NCBI RefSeq assembly: GCF_000502875.1
Contig: NZ_AYWX01000001.1
Location: 49,929 to 113,928, forward strand
DNA from: Mesorhizobium sp. L2C084A000
Lineage (GTDB): Bacteria; Pseudomonadota; Alphaproteobacteria; Rhizobiales; Rhizobiaceae
Reading direction: 5' to 3'
DNA: 64,000 nt
Part shown: positions 16,178 through 24,662 of the stretch, one piece after another
How the letters are laid out: every line of letters starts with the position of its first letter
How positions within the stretch are numbered: the stretch's first letter is position 1
Notes under the pieces: generated by a model
Told to the model about the DNA's origin: nothing
Seen by the model: only the letters and a program-made list of their open reading frames with translations
Databases searched by the model: none
Program-made: the position numbers and the translations under genes

Positions 16178-18443
16178 CGACTTTGCCCTCAATTTTCGGG
16201 GTACTCGCGCCATAGTCGTAGTACTGATAGTTCATGTATTTATAGGCGTAATTGTAATCGAACTTGTTGACCGTAAATTTCGACATCGCCGCTCCGATCA
16301 CGTTCGCACCGGCTGAGCGCAGACGCTTGAGTGCCGTTTTGGCTGACTTGCGTGTGACCTGATTGGTCGAAACGACCATCAACGTGCCTTCGGCAAGCCG
16401 GCTGAGGATTGGTGCGTCGGAAAGACCGACGACCGGCGGGGCGTCGATGATGACCAGATCGAAGCGTTTGCCTAGATTGGTCAAGATCAACGCCATCTTC
16501 GGCGACGAGAGCAGGTCGGCCGGATTCGGCGGAATCGTTCCGGACGTCAGCACGGTGACATTGGGGTATTTCGTCGGTCTGAAAATGCTCGGCAGATCGT
16601 CCTTGCGAACGGTATTTGTCAGCAGGTTGCTCAACCCGATCGCATTGTCGAGGCCGAACAGCCGGTGCAGGTTGGGTTTGCGGAGATCGCCGTCGACAAG
16701 CAGAACCCTTGCGCCGAGTGCCGCGAAATCCTGGCCAAGCTTGAACGACGTGGTCGACTTGCCTTCCGACGGTTCCGAACTGGTCACCAGCAGCGATCGC
16801 GGCGCGCCCTCCGCACCGGAGAACTGCAGCGATGTTCGCAGCGAACGATAGGCCTCGGAGAGCCCGGATTTTTGATCGGCGATGCTGGCTATGAGTTCGC
16901 GGTCACCGACAAGCGGCAGGATGCCGAGCATCGCCAGCCCCAGCTCTTTCTCGATCTGCTCCGGGTTGGTGAAAGTGTTGTTCAGCAACTCGATGATGTA
17001 GATGATCGATGCAGCCAGGGCCATGAAAAGCGCGAGAGCGACTGCAAGATTGATGCTCAGACGTGGAGAATAGGGGGCTGTGGGCAGCGAAGCGAAATCG
17101 ACTATTGCAGCGCTTTGCGTCTTGAGCTCCGAGCTAACGCCGACTTCATTCAGCTTGGCGATAAGGCTGTCATACTGCGACCGGTTGGAGTCGACTTCGC
17201 GTTTCAGGATCGTGTATTTGATATTCTTGTCGTTGAAGACGACCTGCTGCCTCTCCATCTCCGCGAGCTTGGAGTTGAGGTCGGTTTCCTTGTTCTGCGC
17301 TTCCTGATATTTCAGCCGCAACGAATCGGTTATCGCCAGCACGCCGTTGTTGTAGAGTCGCTGCAGTTCCTTGATCTGCGATTGCAATTGCTGCATTTCC
17401 GGAAAACCGGGCTTCAGGATGCCCAATTTCTGCTGATACTGGCTGGTCAGATCCGCCAGCTTATCGCTAAGCTTCTGCAAACCTTCGCTTTCCAGAACCG
17501 GACCGAGGCTCGACCCGCGGCCCTTTTCTATCTGATCGACCACCCGCCCCGCATCAAGACGCTCCTGGATTGCCGTGGCCAGGGCGGTGTTCAGGGCTTC
17601 GATGTTGGAGCCGATCAGCGATTTGTCATCGCGGGTAACCGTGATACCGGCATCTTTTGCATAGGTGACCAGTTCCTCTTCGGAGGTCTGCAGCTTTTGC
17701 TTCACTTGCAAAACCTGTTCCTGGATGAACTGCCGTGCCAGATCAGAGGTCTCGCTGGTCTGATCGAGACGTTGATCGATAAAACTCTGCGCAACCTGAT
17801 TGGCAACGTCGCTTGCATATTTCGGCTTTTGATCGACGAAGGTGATCGATAGCAGGCTTGTATTGGTGACCAGATTGACCGTCAGATCTTCCTGGATGCG
17901 CTTGATCGCAATTGCCTCGCGCTCTTCGGGCGTTTTCTCCTCAATGGAGGGTGACTTGGACATCCCGAACGCACGGTAGACAATATTGCTCGGGGAAAAG
18001 CTCGGCGTCGGAAACAGAAAATCCGGTTTTTCGCTAAGCCCAAGCTGGAACACCACGCGCTGAGCCAATGCCCGGCTCTTCAGCTTCTCCCGAGCGGTCA
18101 GGAAGGCCCGGACGTCGCTGTTTTCGGAAACAACCTCAATGTCCTGAAACACTTTCGCCGAAGGCACCAGAACTTCGAGCTGCGTCGTCGCCAGATATTT
18201 TGGTGTCTGCATCATCGTCACGATGACGCCGGCAACGAGCCCGGCCGCCGCCATCATGACGATCAGCCAGCGATACTGGACGATGTATAAAAGCAGCTTG
18301 AGCGGGTTGAACCCCTCATCCTGGCCCGCATAGTCGCGACCATAGGGACCGTAGTTTTGCGGCACGTCGTAATAGGAGTCCGCGGACACGGCCTGGCCAT
18401 GTCCGGGTCCGGCAAGTTGGGGCTGCCTGTTACGATCGAGCAT
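16065..18443 (-). CDS. Wzc/ExoP-like polysaccharide co-polymerase with BY-type tyrosine kinase domain
   Basis: The 792-residue inner-membrane protein controls chain length and export and autophosphorylates on tyrosine. Membrane span 1 is at about 58-78, a long periplasmic Wzz region with coiled coil follows, and a second span precedes the cytoplasmic kinase. The kinase carries Walker A SSEPSEGKSTTS, Walker A' LLVDGDLRKP and Walker B LVIIDAPP. A tyrosine cluster (FDYNYAYKYMNYQYYDYG) ends near residue 745. Unusually, a basic 46-residue tail follows the cluster; in relatives the tyrosines normally end the protein. The codons of that tail overlap the next gene. The dedicated phosphatase and the Wza partner are encoded just upstream. 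Confidence 0.94.
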   Translation of the reverse strand: MLDRNRQPQLAGPGHGQAVSADSYYDVPQNYGPYGRDYAGQDEGFNPLKLLLYIVQYRWLIVMMAAAGLVAGVIVTMMQTPKYLATTQLEVLVPSAKVFQDIEVVSENSDVRAFLTAREKLKSRALAQRVVFQLGLSEKPDFLFPTPSFSPSNIVYRAFGMSKSPSIEEKTPEEREAIAIKRIQEDLTVNLVTNTSLLSITFVDQKPKYASDVANQVAQSFIDQRLDQTSETSDLARQFIQEQVLQVKQKLQTSEEELVTYAKDAGITVTRDDKSLIGSNIEALNTALATAIQERLDAGRVVDQIEKGRGSSLGPVLESEGLQKLSDKLADLTSQYQQKLGILKPGFPEMQQLQSQIKELQRLYNNGVLAITDSLRLKYQEAQNKETDLNSKLAEMERQQVVFNDKNIKYTILKREVDSNRSQYDSLIAKLNEVGVSSELKTQSAAIVDFASLPTAPYSPRLSINLAVALALFMALAASIIYIIELLNNTFTNPEQIEKELGLAMLGILPLVGDRELIASIADQKSGLSEAYRSLRTSLQFSGAEGAPRSLLVTSSEPSEGKSTTSFKLGQDFAALGARVLLVDGDLRKPNLHRLFGLDNAIGLSNLLTNTVRKDDLPSIFRPTKYPNVTVLTSGTIPPNPADLLSSPKMALILTNLGKRFDLVIIDAPPVVGLSDAPILSRLAEGTLMVVSTNQVTRKSAKTALKRLRSAGANVIGAAMSKFTVNKFDYNYAYKYMNYQYYDYGASTPKIEGKVDDRAGQPAHAKSPAFRRLVRRLRSGVGGFVDRAKSAS

Positions 18444-18472
18444 GCGCGAGGTGATCCTGGAGTTGTCCGTGT

Positions 18473-19258
18473 CTACGGAATGACCGCAATGCGGGCAGCG
18501 CTGGAGGCGAGGCCCAGCGCATCCTTCAAATTGTTCATCGCGATTTTCGACTTCGAAGCAAAAACGACGACCACGTCGCCGCCATAGATCCGCGGGTTGC
18601 GGTTCTTGCCGGCGCGGATTTCCTCGACATTGTAATTTGCGACCAGCTTGTTTTGGCCGACATTGCGATAGACGAAGACCTTGCCGGCATCACCGACCGG
18701 ATTGAACCCTCCGGCAAGGGCGATCGCGTCGAGCAAGGAAGCGCTGCTGGACACCGGATAAATGCCGGCCTTGTTGACTTCACCATCGACCGTGATGCGC
18801 TGGCCAATCGACTCCTTGACGAAAATCGTCACGTCAGGCGACTGCAAGTACTTTTCACCGTAGGCAGTCTCGATTTCCTTCTCGAGCTGACGAACGGTCT
18901 TGCCGGCTGCAGTCATGGTTCCAATCAGCGGAAGCGAAATCTGCCCGCCCGCGTCGACCTGAACTGTTCTGTTCAAATTATCGACCTGAAACACACTGAC
19001 CTCGAGTACATCGTTGGCAGACAGCGGCTGCTCGCTGCCGTTCTGGGTATTCTGCGGCGGCGGGAGATCCTTGACCACCTGCAGCGTACCACCGCCTGAG
19101 AGCGCCGATGAAGACGCCATCGGCTGCAGCGCATCGACAGAACTGGTGGAGGACGTCGATGTCGACGAAGTGCTTGCGCAAGCAGATATTGCTAGCGATG
19201 CGAGCAAAGCGGGCACGGTGCCCGCATGACTTCTTGCAAGATCGAAAATGCCCATCAA
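18473..19258 (-). CDS. Wza-type polysaccharide export lipoprotein
   Basis: This outer-membrane export component pairs with the Wzc-like protein. The 261-residue precursor has a lipoprotein signal with lipobox LAISAC, Cys27 being the predicted lipid-modified residue. A Ser/Thr-rich linker follows, then the polysaccharide export domain starting near ANDVLEVSVFQVDNLN and at least one SLBB domain (ITVDGEVNKAGIYPV). It is shorter than E. coli Wza (379 residues) and lacks the extra domains, like many rhizobial export proteins. The start overlaps the phosphatase stop by 4 bp, and the kinase gene follows 29 bp later. Confidence 0.92.
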   Translation of the reverse strand: MMGIFDLARSHAGTVPALLASLAISACASTSSTSTSSTSSVDALQPMASSSALSGGGTLQVVKDLPPPQNTQNGSEQPLSANDVLEVSVFQVDNLNRTVQVDAGGQISLPLIGTMTAAGKTVRQLEKEIETAYGEKYLQSPDVTIFVKESIGQRITVDGEVNKAGIYPVSSSASLLDAIALAGGFNPVGDAGKVFVYRNVGQNKLVANYNVEEIRAGKNRNPRIYGGDVVVVFASKSKIAMNNLKDALGLASSAARIAVIP

Positions 19259-20064
19259 AGAGCCCCGCTCTTGAACAACCGGCCCAATCCGCCAAACCGC
19301 CCCGCACTGCTGCCGCCCGATTTCCTCGCGCTTTGCTTTCCGATGGGCACGAGCGGCCGATTTTGCAATATCGCGTCCGGGCGTTTCACTGCCATGTTGT
19401 AAGCCTCATCTTCCCCACACCGGTTCGCGATGGCGACAACCGCCTGCGAAAGCCCTGGCCGCCGCCGGCTGGCGCCGTGCGTGTCGGAGGCGACAATATC
19501 CACCCTGCCCTCATCCAGCAGCTTCTCCGAGTAGTAGAGCGCCGTACGTCCAAAGGCCCCCGTCACAGAATCAGCCGTGAGCTGAATAAGGCAGCCTAGC
19601 GTATTCAACCTCTCGATGACGTCGTAATTCGCCTTGATCCAGGTCAACCGCTCTGGATGAGTGAGGATCGGCACGAAGCCGGCGCCTATGAGACGCGCGG
19701 CGAAGTCTTCGAGCCGCGGAGGCAGAATGTGATGTGGCGGTTCGAACAGAAAATAGCGGGATCCGTTCAGAGTCGGCACCGTACCAAGCCTCAATCGATC
19801 GGAAAGATCAGGCGCGAGATGAACATCAGCGCCAACGTATAGGGTAAGCGGTATGGCAGCGCGATGAAGCTCCAGTTCCAACGCCTGAACAGCCTCGGCA
19901 ATGTTTTGCGTGGCGTTCTCATAAACCCCAGGCATTACATGCGGCGTACATGCCATATGCGTTGTACCGTCGGCGACTGCCAGCCGTGCCATCTCCAGCG
20001 ACATGGCCAAGTCAGGAGAACCGTCATCGAGACCGGGCAGGATATGTGAATGCAGGTCGATCAT
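19255..20064 (-). CDS. CpsB/YwqE-type tyrosine-protein phosphatase (PHP fold)
   Basis: This manganese-dependent phosphatase is expected to dephosphorylate the tyrosine kinase of the same operon. The 269-residue product opens with HSHILPGLDDG and carries further family metal-site blocks: CTPHVMPGVYEN, FLFEPPHHI, PILTHPERL and VASDTHG. ATG 20064 was chosen because it places the first metal-binding motif at residue 4, as in the family. The reading frame stays open for about 100 codons upstream, but that extension is Arg- and Ser-rich and would overlap the next gene. Its last codons overlap the export lipoprotein gene by 4 bp. Confidence 0.92.
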   Translation of the reverse strand: MIDLHSHILPGLDDGSPDLAMSLEMARLAVADGTTHMACTPHVMPGVYENATQNIAEAVQALELELHRAAIPLTLYVGADVHLAPDLSDRLRLGTVPTLNGSRYFLFEPPHHILPPRLEDFAARLIGAGFVPILTHPERLTWIKANYDVIERLNTLGCLIQLTADSVTGAFGRTALYYSEKLLDEGRVDIVASDTHGASRRRPGLSQAVVAIANRCGEDEAYNMAVKRPDAILQNRPLVPIGKQSARKSGGSSAGRFGGLGRLFKSGAL

Positions 20065-20185
20065 TGGCGTTTCTGGTTGAGAGGAGGCAAAGCTTCGCCT
20101 CGACAAAAATAGAAACGCGTCACCCGCATGAAGGCGAATGACGCATTTGACAAATTTACGCAAAACAACGGGGGTCGTATCCCGC

Positions 20186-20680
20186 CTATTGGCTGACCGC
20201 GTCGTCGTCATCCTGCAGGCCGATAATAAGGGCGACGGCACCACCGACGGCGGCGCCGCCCAAGAGAACCGGCAGCATGCCAGGTTCTGAGCTGGCGGGT
20301 ACGATCGTCGCAGATGGTGTCTCAAGCGAAACGCACATGCCGCCTTCGATAGGGTCGACCTTGACGGTGGCATTGGCTGGAATATCGAGCGCGCAATTGG
20401 CTCCGATAGCCAGCGAAGCAGACGCCTGCGACCCGGTCATGATGCGCGCGCCCGCATACACCGGCGCCTCGGCATCCACCCCTGCATAGCCGCCGGCCTG
20501 GGACATCTGGACATCACCCCGGACCTGCGTAAGACGACCTATCGCGTCTTCGGACGCCGGCACGGGCGCAAGACAGGAACAGGTTTGCTGAGCTACAGCC
20601 TCGGGCTCGGCGAACAGGACGCCCCCTGCGACGAATGCAACAAAAGCAAAAGCAGCCCCGAACCGATGGCAACTCATCAT
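20186..20680 (-). CDS. small exported FecR-like protein, first of a paralogous pair
   Basis: The 164-residue product has a signal peptide (about 1-31), then a Cys-x-Cys motif (TCSC). A FecR-like beta segment follows with IGRLTQVRGDVQMSQAGGY and a GARIMTGSQASASLAIG block. Two more cysteines align with its neighbour. Near the C-terminus is a Gly/Ala/Leu-rich membrane-spanning stretch (LLGGAAVGGAVALIIGL), and the protein ends in the acidic tail QDDDDAVSQ. It is paralogous to the gene at 20835-21320. I do not know a characterised homologue. Placement right upstream of the export operon suggests a periplasmic or cell-surface role linked to the polymer. Confidence 0.8.
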   Translation of the reverse strand: MMSCHRFGAAFAFVAFVAGGVLFAEPEAVAQQTCSCLAPVPASEDAIGRLTQVRGDVQMSQAGGYAGVDAEAPVYAGARIMTGSQASASLAIGANCALDIPANATVKVDPIEGGMCVSLETPSATIVPASSEPGMLPVLLGGAAVGGAVALIIGLQDDDDAVSQ

Positions 20681-20834
20681 TTTACCCCACCAAAATCTGT
20701 AACTCGCCCTGTTGGTACGAATTACAGCCCGCCCCGCCCCAATAGAACAATATGGTTAACAAACCCAATAAACCAGCCGGCCCGCCAACCTATCCAGACC
20801 CTTCTCTACAGCGGCCGACGCCGCCATATCTTCG

Positions 20835-21320
20835 TCAGCGGCTGACGCCGTTGTCGTCGTCCTGCGTCGCCGCGAGCACGCCAGACGTCAGAAGCGCCCC
20901 GGCGAAAATCGTCTCCGGCGGACCGAACCCAGCGCCGCCGCCGGAGGGCTGAATAGCAGCCGTCTGCTCCGAGCCGACAAGCTTGAGGCAAATGTTGTCG
21001 CCAAGGCGGGAAACGTCGAGGCTCGAATTGGCCGAAACCTCCAGATTGCAGCCGCCGACCAGAACGGAGGCCGCGCCCTTGGCGCCAACCACCACACGGC
21101 TGCCGAAATCGAGCGCGCTTCCAACCTTGGCAGCGCCATAGCCCGCCGTCTGCGACACCATCACATCACCGATGGCGGAACGGATGGATCCGATCGGGTT
21201 TGCCGAACCTTGATAGGGTGTCGCGCAGCTGCACGAAGCATCCTGGGCAAACGATGAAGCTGGACCAAACCCGATTGACACGACAAATACGGCAAGCGCA
21301 GTTTTGACCACAAGGTTCAT
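20835..21320 (-). CDS. small exported FecR-like protein, second of a paralogous pair
   Basis: The 161-residue product aligns along its length with the neighbouring 164-residue protein. Shared features are a signal peptide (about 1-26), the CSC motif (SCSCATPY), IGSIRSAIGDVMVSQTAGY, GSRVVVGAKGAASVLVGGC, a later conserved Cys, a hydrophobic stretch near the C-terminus (FAGALLTSGVLAA), and an acidic end QDDDNGVSR. The middle of the protein is FecR-like, a fold known from periplasmic sensing and peptidoglycan-associated proteins. The conserved cysteines suggest disulfides outside the cytoplasm. Function not recognised. Confidence 0.8.
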   Translation of the reverse strand: MNLVVKTALAVFVVSIGFGPASSFAQDASCSCATPYQGSANPIGSIRSAIGDVMVSQTAGYGAAKVGSALDFGSRVVVGAKGAASVLVGGCNLEVSANSSLDVSRLGDNICLKLVGSEQTAAIQPSGGGAGFGPPETIFAGALLTSGVLAATQDDDNGVSR

Positions 21321-21816
21321 CAGTCTTCGATCCCTTCTTGCTGCACCACTTCAGACGCACCCAGTCAAAGGCAGTGCATCAGCGCGTACCAGTTTTTGGC
21401 CACAATTCCAACCTGTTTCGCGCGCGCGAGGCGATTTAAGCTGATGCGTGTCTGTCCGAGCACAGTACTTTAGCCAAATCGCATTAATAGTTTTCGACTA
21501 ACTTTCACAGGTTTCTTATTATCGGGCAAAAATTTGAGGTCTCCTTTCCGCGGTGACTGGCTCGATAAGATTTGACCAAGCTGAGCGCGCCAAACCTTCC
21601 GACACCCAAGCTAATATATTGAATTATAGATACATTTTCGGTGTAGATATTCCTGCTGACAGCATGTAATTCGAGATCGGCTCGATACCAATCGCGGCCA
21701 ACGGGGTAGACGGCCGGCTCGGCTACCCATTCCTCATCTCTCGGCCATAGAGATCTGGCTCCATGCCCCCACCTCGATCCAATTCACCAAGTCGACGTGC
21801 CTCAGACTTGGAGCCT
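21321..21816. other. 496-bp intergenic region, locally AT-rich
   Basis: No gene is supported between the FecR-like pair and the fic gene. The part from about 21480 to 21700 is visibly AT-richer than the surroundings. A perfect 8-bp inverted pair, GCATCAGC (21376-21383) and GCTGATGC (21440-21447), lies upstream of the FecR-like gene start. It may be an operator or chance. Promoters for the minus-strand export genes most likely lie here. Confidence 0.45.
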
Positions 21817-22875
21817 TTACCGCCTATTTTGGCCGTACCACGTTCCCTTGCCGGTTCCATGTTGGGCCAGATGGTTCGCTTCGACCAGAATGGCCAAGTG
21901 TTTTTTGACGGTGTTTCGGTTTGCACCTGTCAAGTTGACGATCTCGCTGATGGTTATGCGCCCACGCTCATTGATGGCCTCAACGATTTGCAGCGAGAGT
22001 TCGGGCAACGTGCCGAGCACAAGGCGTTCCCGCTCGATTTTTTTCTCCAACCTCCGCTTTTGCTGCTGCAGAGCGCGCAGGAAATACACAGCCCATGGCT
22101 GCCAATTGGGGTTCGGGCTGCGGATCGTCTTCTGGGTCTGGCGTAGCGCCAGATAGTAGCCTTCCTTGCTGTTCTCAATCACGCTTTCGAGGGAAGAGTA
22201 AGGCACATACGCATATCCGCTGCGCATCAGCAGGAGCGTCGTCAGAACGCGCGACAGCCGTCCATTCCCGTCCTGGAATGGGTGTATCTCCAGAAACACC
22301 ACCGTGAAGATTGCGACGACGAGCAGAGGGTGCAGGCTTTGCTCGTTGAGTGTGTTGCGAGTCCACTCGATAAGCTCCTTCATCCGCTTTGGTGTATCGA
22401 AGGGCGTCGCCGTTTCGAAAATGACGCCAATCTCTTTCCCGTCGGCATCGAACGCACTGACATTATTGGCGAGTGTCTTATATGCACCGCGATGGCGTTC
22501 ATCCTTGTTGCTGAACGCCAGCAGGTCACGGTGTAGTTGTGTCAGGTGGTTTTCGGTCAGATCAATCGCATCGAAATGCGCGAAGATCATTTCCATGACC
22601 TGCGCATATCCGGCGACTTCCTGCTCGTCTCGGGACTCAAAGAATTTGATGTCGAGGTTGGCGAGCAGCCGCTCCACTTCGCCGTCAGTAAGCCTGCTTC
22701 CTTCGATACGGGTAGAAGAGCCGATGCTCTCGATGGTCGCAACGCGGCGCAGAGCCGATAGGCGCTCCGGAGCGAGCGCGCCCAGCGCTCGCCAAGCCCC
22801 TTTGAATTCGTCGATCTCCGAGACCAGGGCAAGGATCTCGGTGGTAATTTGCAGAGAGTCGATCTTCAGGGTCAT
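21817..22875 (-). CDS. Fic-domain protein with C-terminal winged helix (predicted AMP-transferase)
   Basis: Fic proteins usually transfer AMP from ATP to Ser, Thr or Tyr of a target. The 352-residue product has the full active-site motif HPFQDGNGRLSR (198-209) and an N-terminal inhibitory motif SSTRIEG (53-59), whose Glu blocks ATP gamma-phosphate binding in class II Fic proteins. A C-terminal helix-turn-helix (about 305-345, ITISEIVNLTGANRNTVKKH) suggests DNA binding. ATG 22875 gives the normal family N-terminus. The frame is open far upstream, but that extension would encode the repeat DNA and look unlike protein. The start codon sits inside a duplicated three-box repeat, which suggests self-regulation. 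It is not an obvious polysaccharide gene and has no visible antitoxin partner. Confidence 0.92.
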   Translation of the reverse strand: MTLKIDSLQITTEILALVSEIDEFKGAWRALGALAPERLSALRRVATIESIGSSTRIEGSRLTDGEVERLLANLDIKFFESRDEQEVAGYAQVMEMIFAHFDAIDLTENHLTQLHRDLLAFSNKDERHRGAYKTLANNVSAFDADGKEIGVIFETATPFDTPKRMKELIEWTRNTLNEQSLHPLLVVAIFTVVFLEIHPFQDGNGRLSRVLTTLLLMRSGYAYVPYSSLESVIENSKEGYYLALRQTQKTIRSPNPNWQPWAVYFLRALQQQKRRLEKKIERERLVLGTLPELSLQIVEAINERGRITISEIVNLTGANRNTVKKHLAILVEANHLAQHGTGKGTWYGQNRR

Positions 22876-22948
22876 ACCCACAAATATACCCACAAATACC
22901 CGAAAATTCAAGAACCGACATACCCAAGAAAGGACCCATAAATACCCA
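22873..22948 (-). promoter_or_regulatory. duplicated three-box repeat at the fic start
   Basis: On the plus strand, six copies of TACCCA or one-base variants begin at 22875, 22887, 22897, 22921, 22933 and 22943. Spacing is 12 and 10 bp within each set of three, and the second set is the first shifted by 46 bp. On the coding strand each set reads roughly GGGTATTTRTGGGT, then eight variable bases, then GGGTATG. The two 29-base units match at 23 positions. The last box of the proximal set runs directly into the fic ATG. Helically phased direct repeats covering the start fit a repressor site, and the protein's own winged helix is the obvious candidate. Confidence 0.6.
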
Positions 22949-23027
22949 AATACGGGCAGCCGGCCAGCTTGAGAACAAGACCCACTCACTTCGCCGCAAG
23001 AGGCTCCGGTCTTTACTGGCGACCTGC

Positions 23028-23489
23028 TCAGCAAGGTTTGTACGTTGCGCCGGCCTGAACCGGCTGGCCGCAGAGAATTCCGCCCTGCGTAAGTATGGTG
23101 GCCAAATCTTCGCCCTCGGCCGTCAAGCACTGCACAACAAGGGTATCGCCAACCCTGGAGGCGATCTTGCCGTCGCAAGGTGTTCCGGCACCGACAGGTT
23201 TGCAGGCCAGGACGAGCCCCTGGTAGTCTCGGCGCGCCGCTTCCGTCACCAGGAGGCGCATAGCCTGAGGCCTGGAAAACGCCGCTCCGCACAGCAGGAT
23301 CTTGCGACCGCCGACGCGCAGATCATCGACCGATGGGATTGCGAGCTTGCCGTCAAACGGCTTGAGCTCGGCTACCGGCTTCGCGGGGGACGGGCCGCCC
23401 CTCTGCATCACGATGATGCCCAGAAAGCCAACACCAAACAAAACAGCCACGACGGCAAGCAACGCTATGCTCCTGACTGACAAAACCAT
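23028..23489 (-). CDS. small membrane-anchored or secreted protein, ExoI/nuclease-like C-terminus
   Basis: The 153-residue product has an N-terminal hydrophobic segment (about 7-30), a Pro-rich linker, and a compact domain with five cysteines (LLCGAAF, LACKPVG, TPCDGK, VVQCLT, ILCGQPV) plus a C-terminal Cys. The end, ILTQGGILCGQPVQAGATYKPC, when split, resembles the tail of the small thermonuclease-like proteins found beside rhizobial succinoglycan genes (ExoI type). The catalytic nuclease residues are not evident. It lies 30 bp downstream of a glycosyltransferase gene on the same strand. Treat the family assignment as tentative. Confidence 0.6.
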   Translation of the reverse strand: MVLSVRSIALLAVVAVLFGVGFLGIIVMQRGGPSPAKPVAELKPFDGKLAIPSVDDLRVGGRKILLCGAAFSRPQAMRLLVTEAARRDYQGLVLACKPVGAGTPCDGKIASRVGDTLVVQCLTAEGEDLATILTQGGILCGQPVQAGATYKPC

Positions 23490-23519
23490 CCTCCATCCGA
23501 CCCTGTGCGGCCGGTCCGC

Positions 23520-24662
23520 TCATTTCGTCGCAAGGGCGCTCAGTCTTTCTATCTGCTGCATGTACTTCTCGATGACGATCCTTTCCGAAAACTGCCGCTC
23601 GACCTTGTTTCTGCTCTGTGCCCCCATTCTGTCCCTGGACGAGCCGTCCAGCCGCGCAAACTCGACCATCTTGCTCGCAAGGTCATCAGGGTCCCTCACC
23701 TTGCATAGGAAGCCATTGACGGAGTGGTCCACCACTTCCCTGCATCCTGGCACGTCGGTTGCGATCAGCGGCTTGCCCATCGCAGCCGCCTCGAGCAGCG
23801 AGCGCGGCGTTCCCTCCCTGTAGGAGGGCAGCACGACACAATCGGCGGCACGCATGAAAGGCCGCACATCCTCGGTGGAGCCGAGATATTCGACCAATCC
23901 CTCGCCAACCCATTTTTCCACGTGCTCGCGGCTGACCGCGGTCCGGTTTTCGACATCAAGAAAGCCGAGTAGCTGGAAACGCACTCCGGGCACCTCACGG
24001 CAAACCCGACGGGCCGCCGTGATGAACTCGCCGACACCCTTGTCCCAGAGAAGCCGGGCCACGAGAAGAAAGACGATGGCGCCAGACCCGGTGCGCGCTT
24101 CGGACAACGGGGCAAAACGCACGAGGTCGATGCCGGAGCCAGGCAAAAGCGCGGTTCGATCCTTGCGAACCAGACGTTCGTCGACGAACAGCATCCGGTC
24201 ATCGTCATTCTGGAAGAAAACCATTTTGGAACGGGCCAATGCCACCCGGTACAAGGCCTTGGCAATCCTGAGCAGCAGACCACCGCGGACGAACGCCGTC
24301 CCCAATCCCGAAATGTTGTTGATGACGGGAATGCCGTTCAGATTGGCCGCGATGGAGCCGAACACATTGGGCTTGATCGTGAAGCCGACAAACGCCAGCG
24401 GTCTCTCGCGCCGCAAGAGACGCCAGTAGCGCCACAGAAGGACCAAATCCCGCAACGGTGACGTGCCGGAATTGTCCATGTCGAGTTCGACATAGCGGCA
24501 GCCCATGGCCCCAATCAGCGGAGAATACTCGTCTCTCGGCGCGACGACGACCACGTCATAGCCACGGCTCCGCAGCGCCTCGATCAGTCCCTTGCGGAAA
24601 TTGACGACATTCCAGGATGTGTTTATCGAGACGACTATCTTGTTGCGAGCAACGGCCGTCAT
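23520..24662 (-). CDS. GT4-family glycosyltransferase
   Basis: This is a retaining nucleotide-sugar glycosyltransferase of the GT-B fold, 380 residues. The N-terminal half carries NTSWNVVNFRKGLIEALRSRG split over the first fold, and INNISGLGTAF, typical of the PglA/galactosyltransferase-like branch. The C-terminal half has VARLLWDKGVGEFI and the donor-binding EGTPRSLLEAAAMGKPLIATD region with its E-x7-E pair. It overlaps the upstream GT4 gene by 4 bp (ATGA). It probably adds one residue of the lipid-linked repeat unit at the cytoplasmic face; the sugar is unknown. Confidence 0.9.
   Translation of the reverse strand: MTAVARNKIVVSINTSWNVVNFRKGLIEALRSRGYDVVVVAPRDEYSPLIGAMGCRYVELDMDNSGTSPLRDLVLLWRYWRLLRRERPLAFVGFTIKPNVFGSIAANLNGIPVINNISGLGTAFVRGGLLLRIAKALYRVALARSKMVFFQNDDDRMLFVDERLVRKDRTALLPGSGIDLVRFAPLSEARTGSGAIVFLLVARLLWDKGVGEFITAARRVCREVPGVRFQLLGFLDVENRTAVSREHVEKWVGEGLVEYLGSTEDVRPFMRAADCVVLPSYREGTPRSLLEAAAMGKPLIATDVPGCREVVDHSVNGFLCKVRDPDDLASKMVEFARLDGSSRDRMGAQSRNKVERQFSERIVIEKYMQQIERLSALATK

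Noticed and set aside
21376..21447. 8-bp inverted pair GCATCAGC/GCTGATGC read as an attachment site or hairpin
   Set aside because: The 56-base loop and lack of nearby integrase or repeats make chance or a weak operator equally likely; noted only in the region entry.
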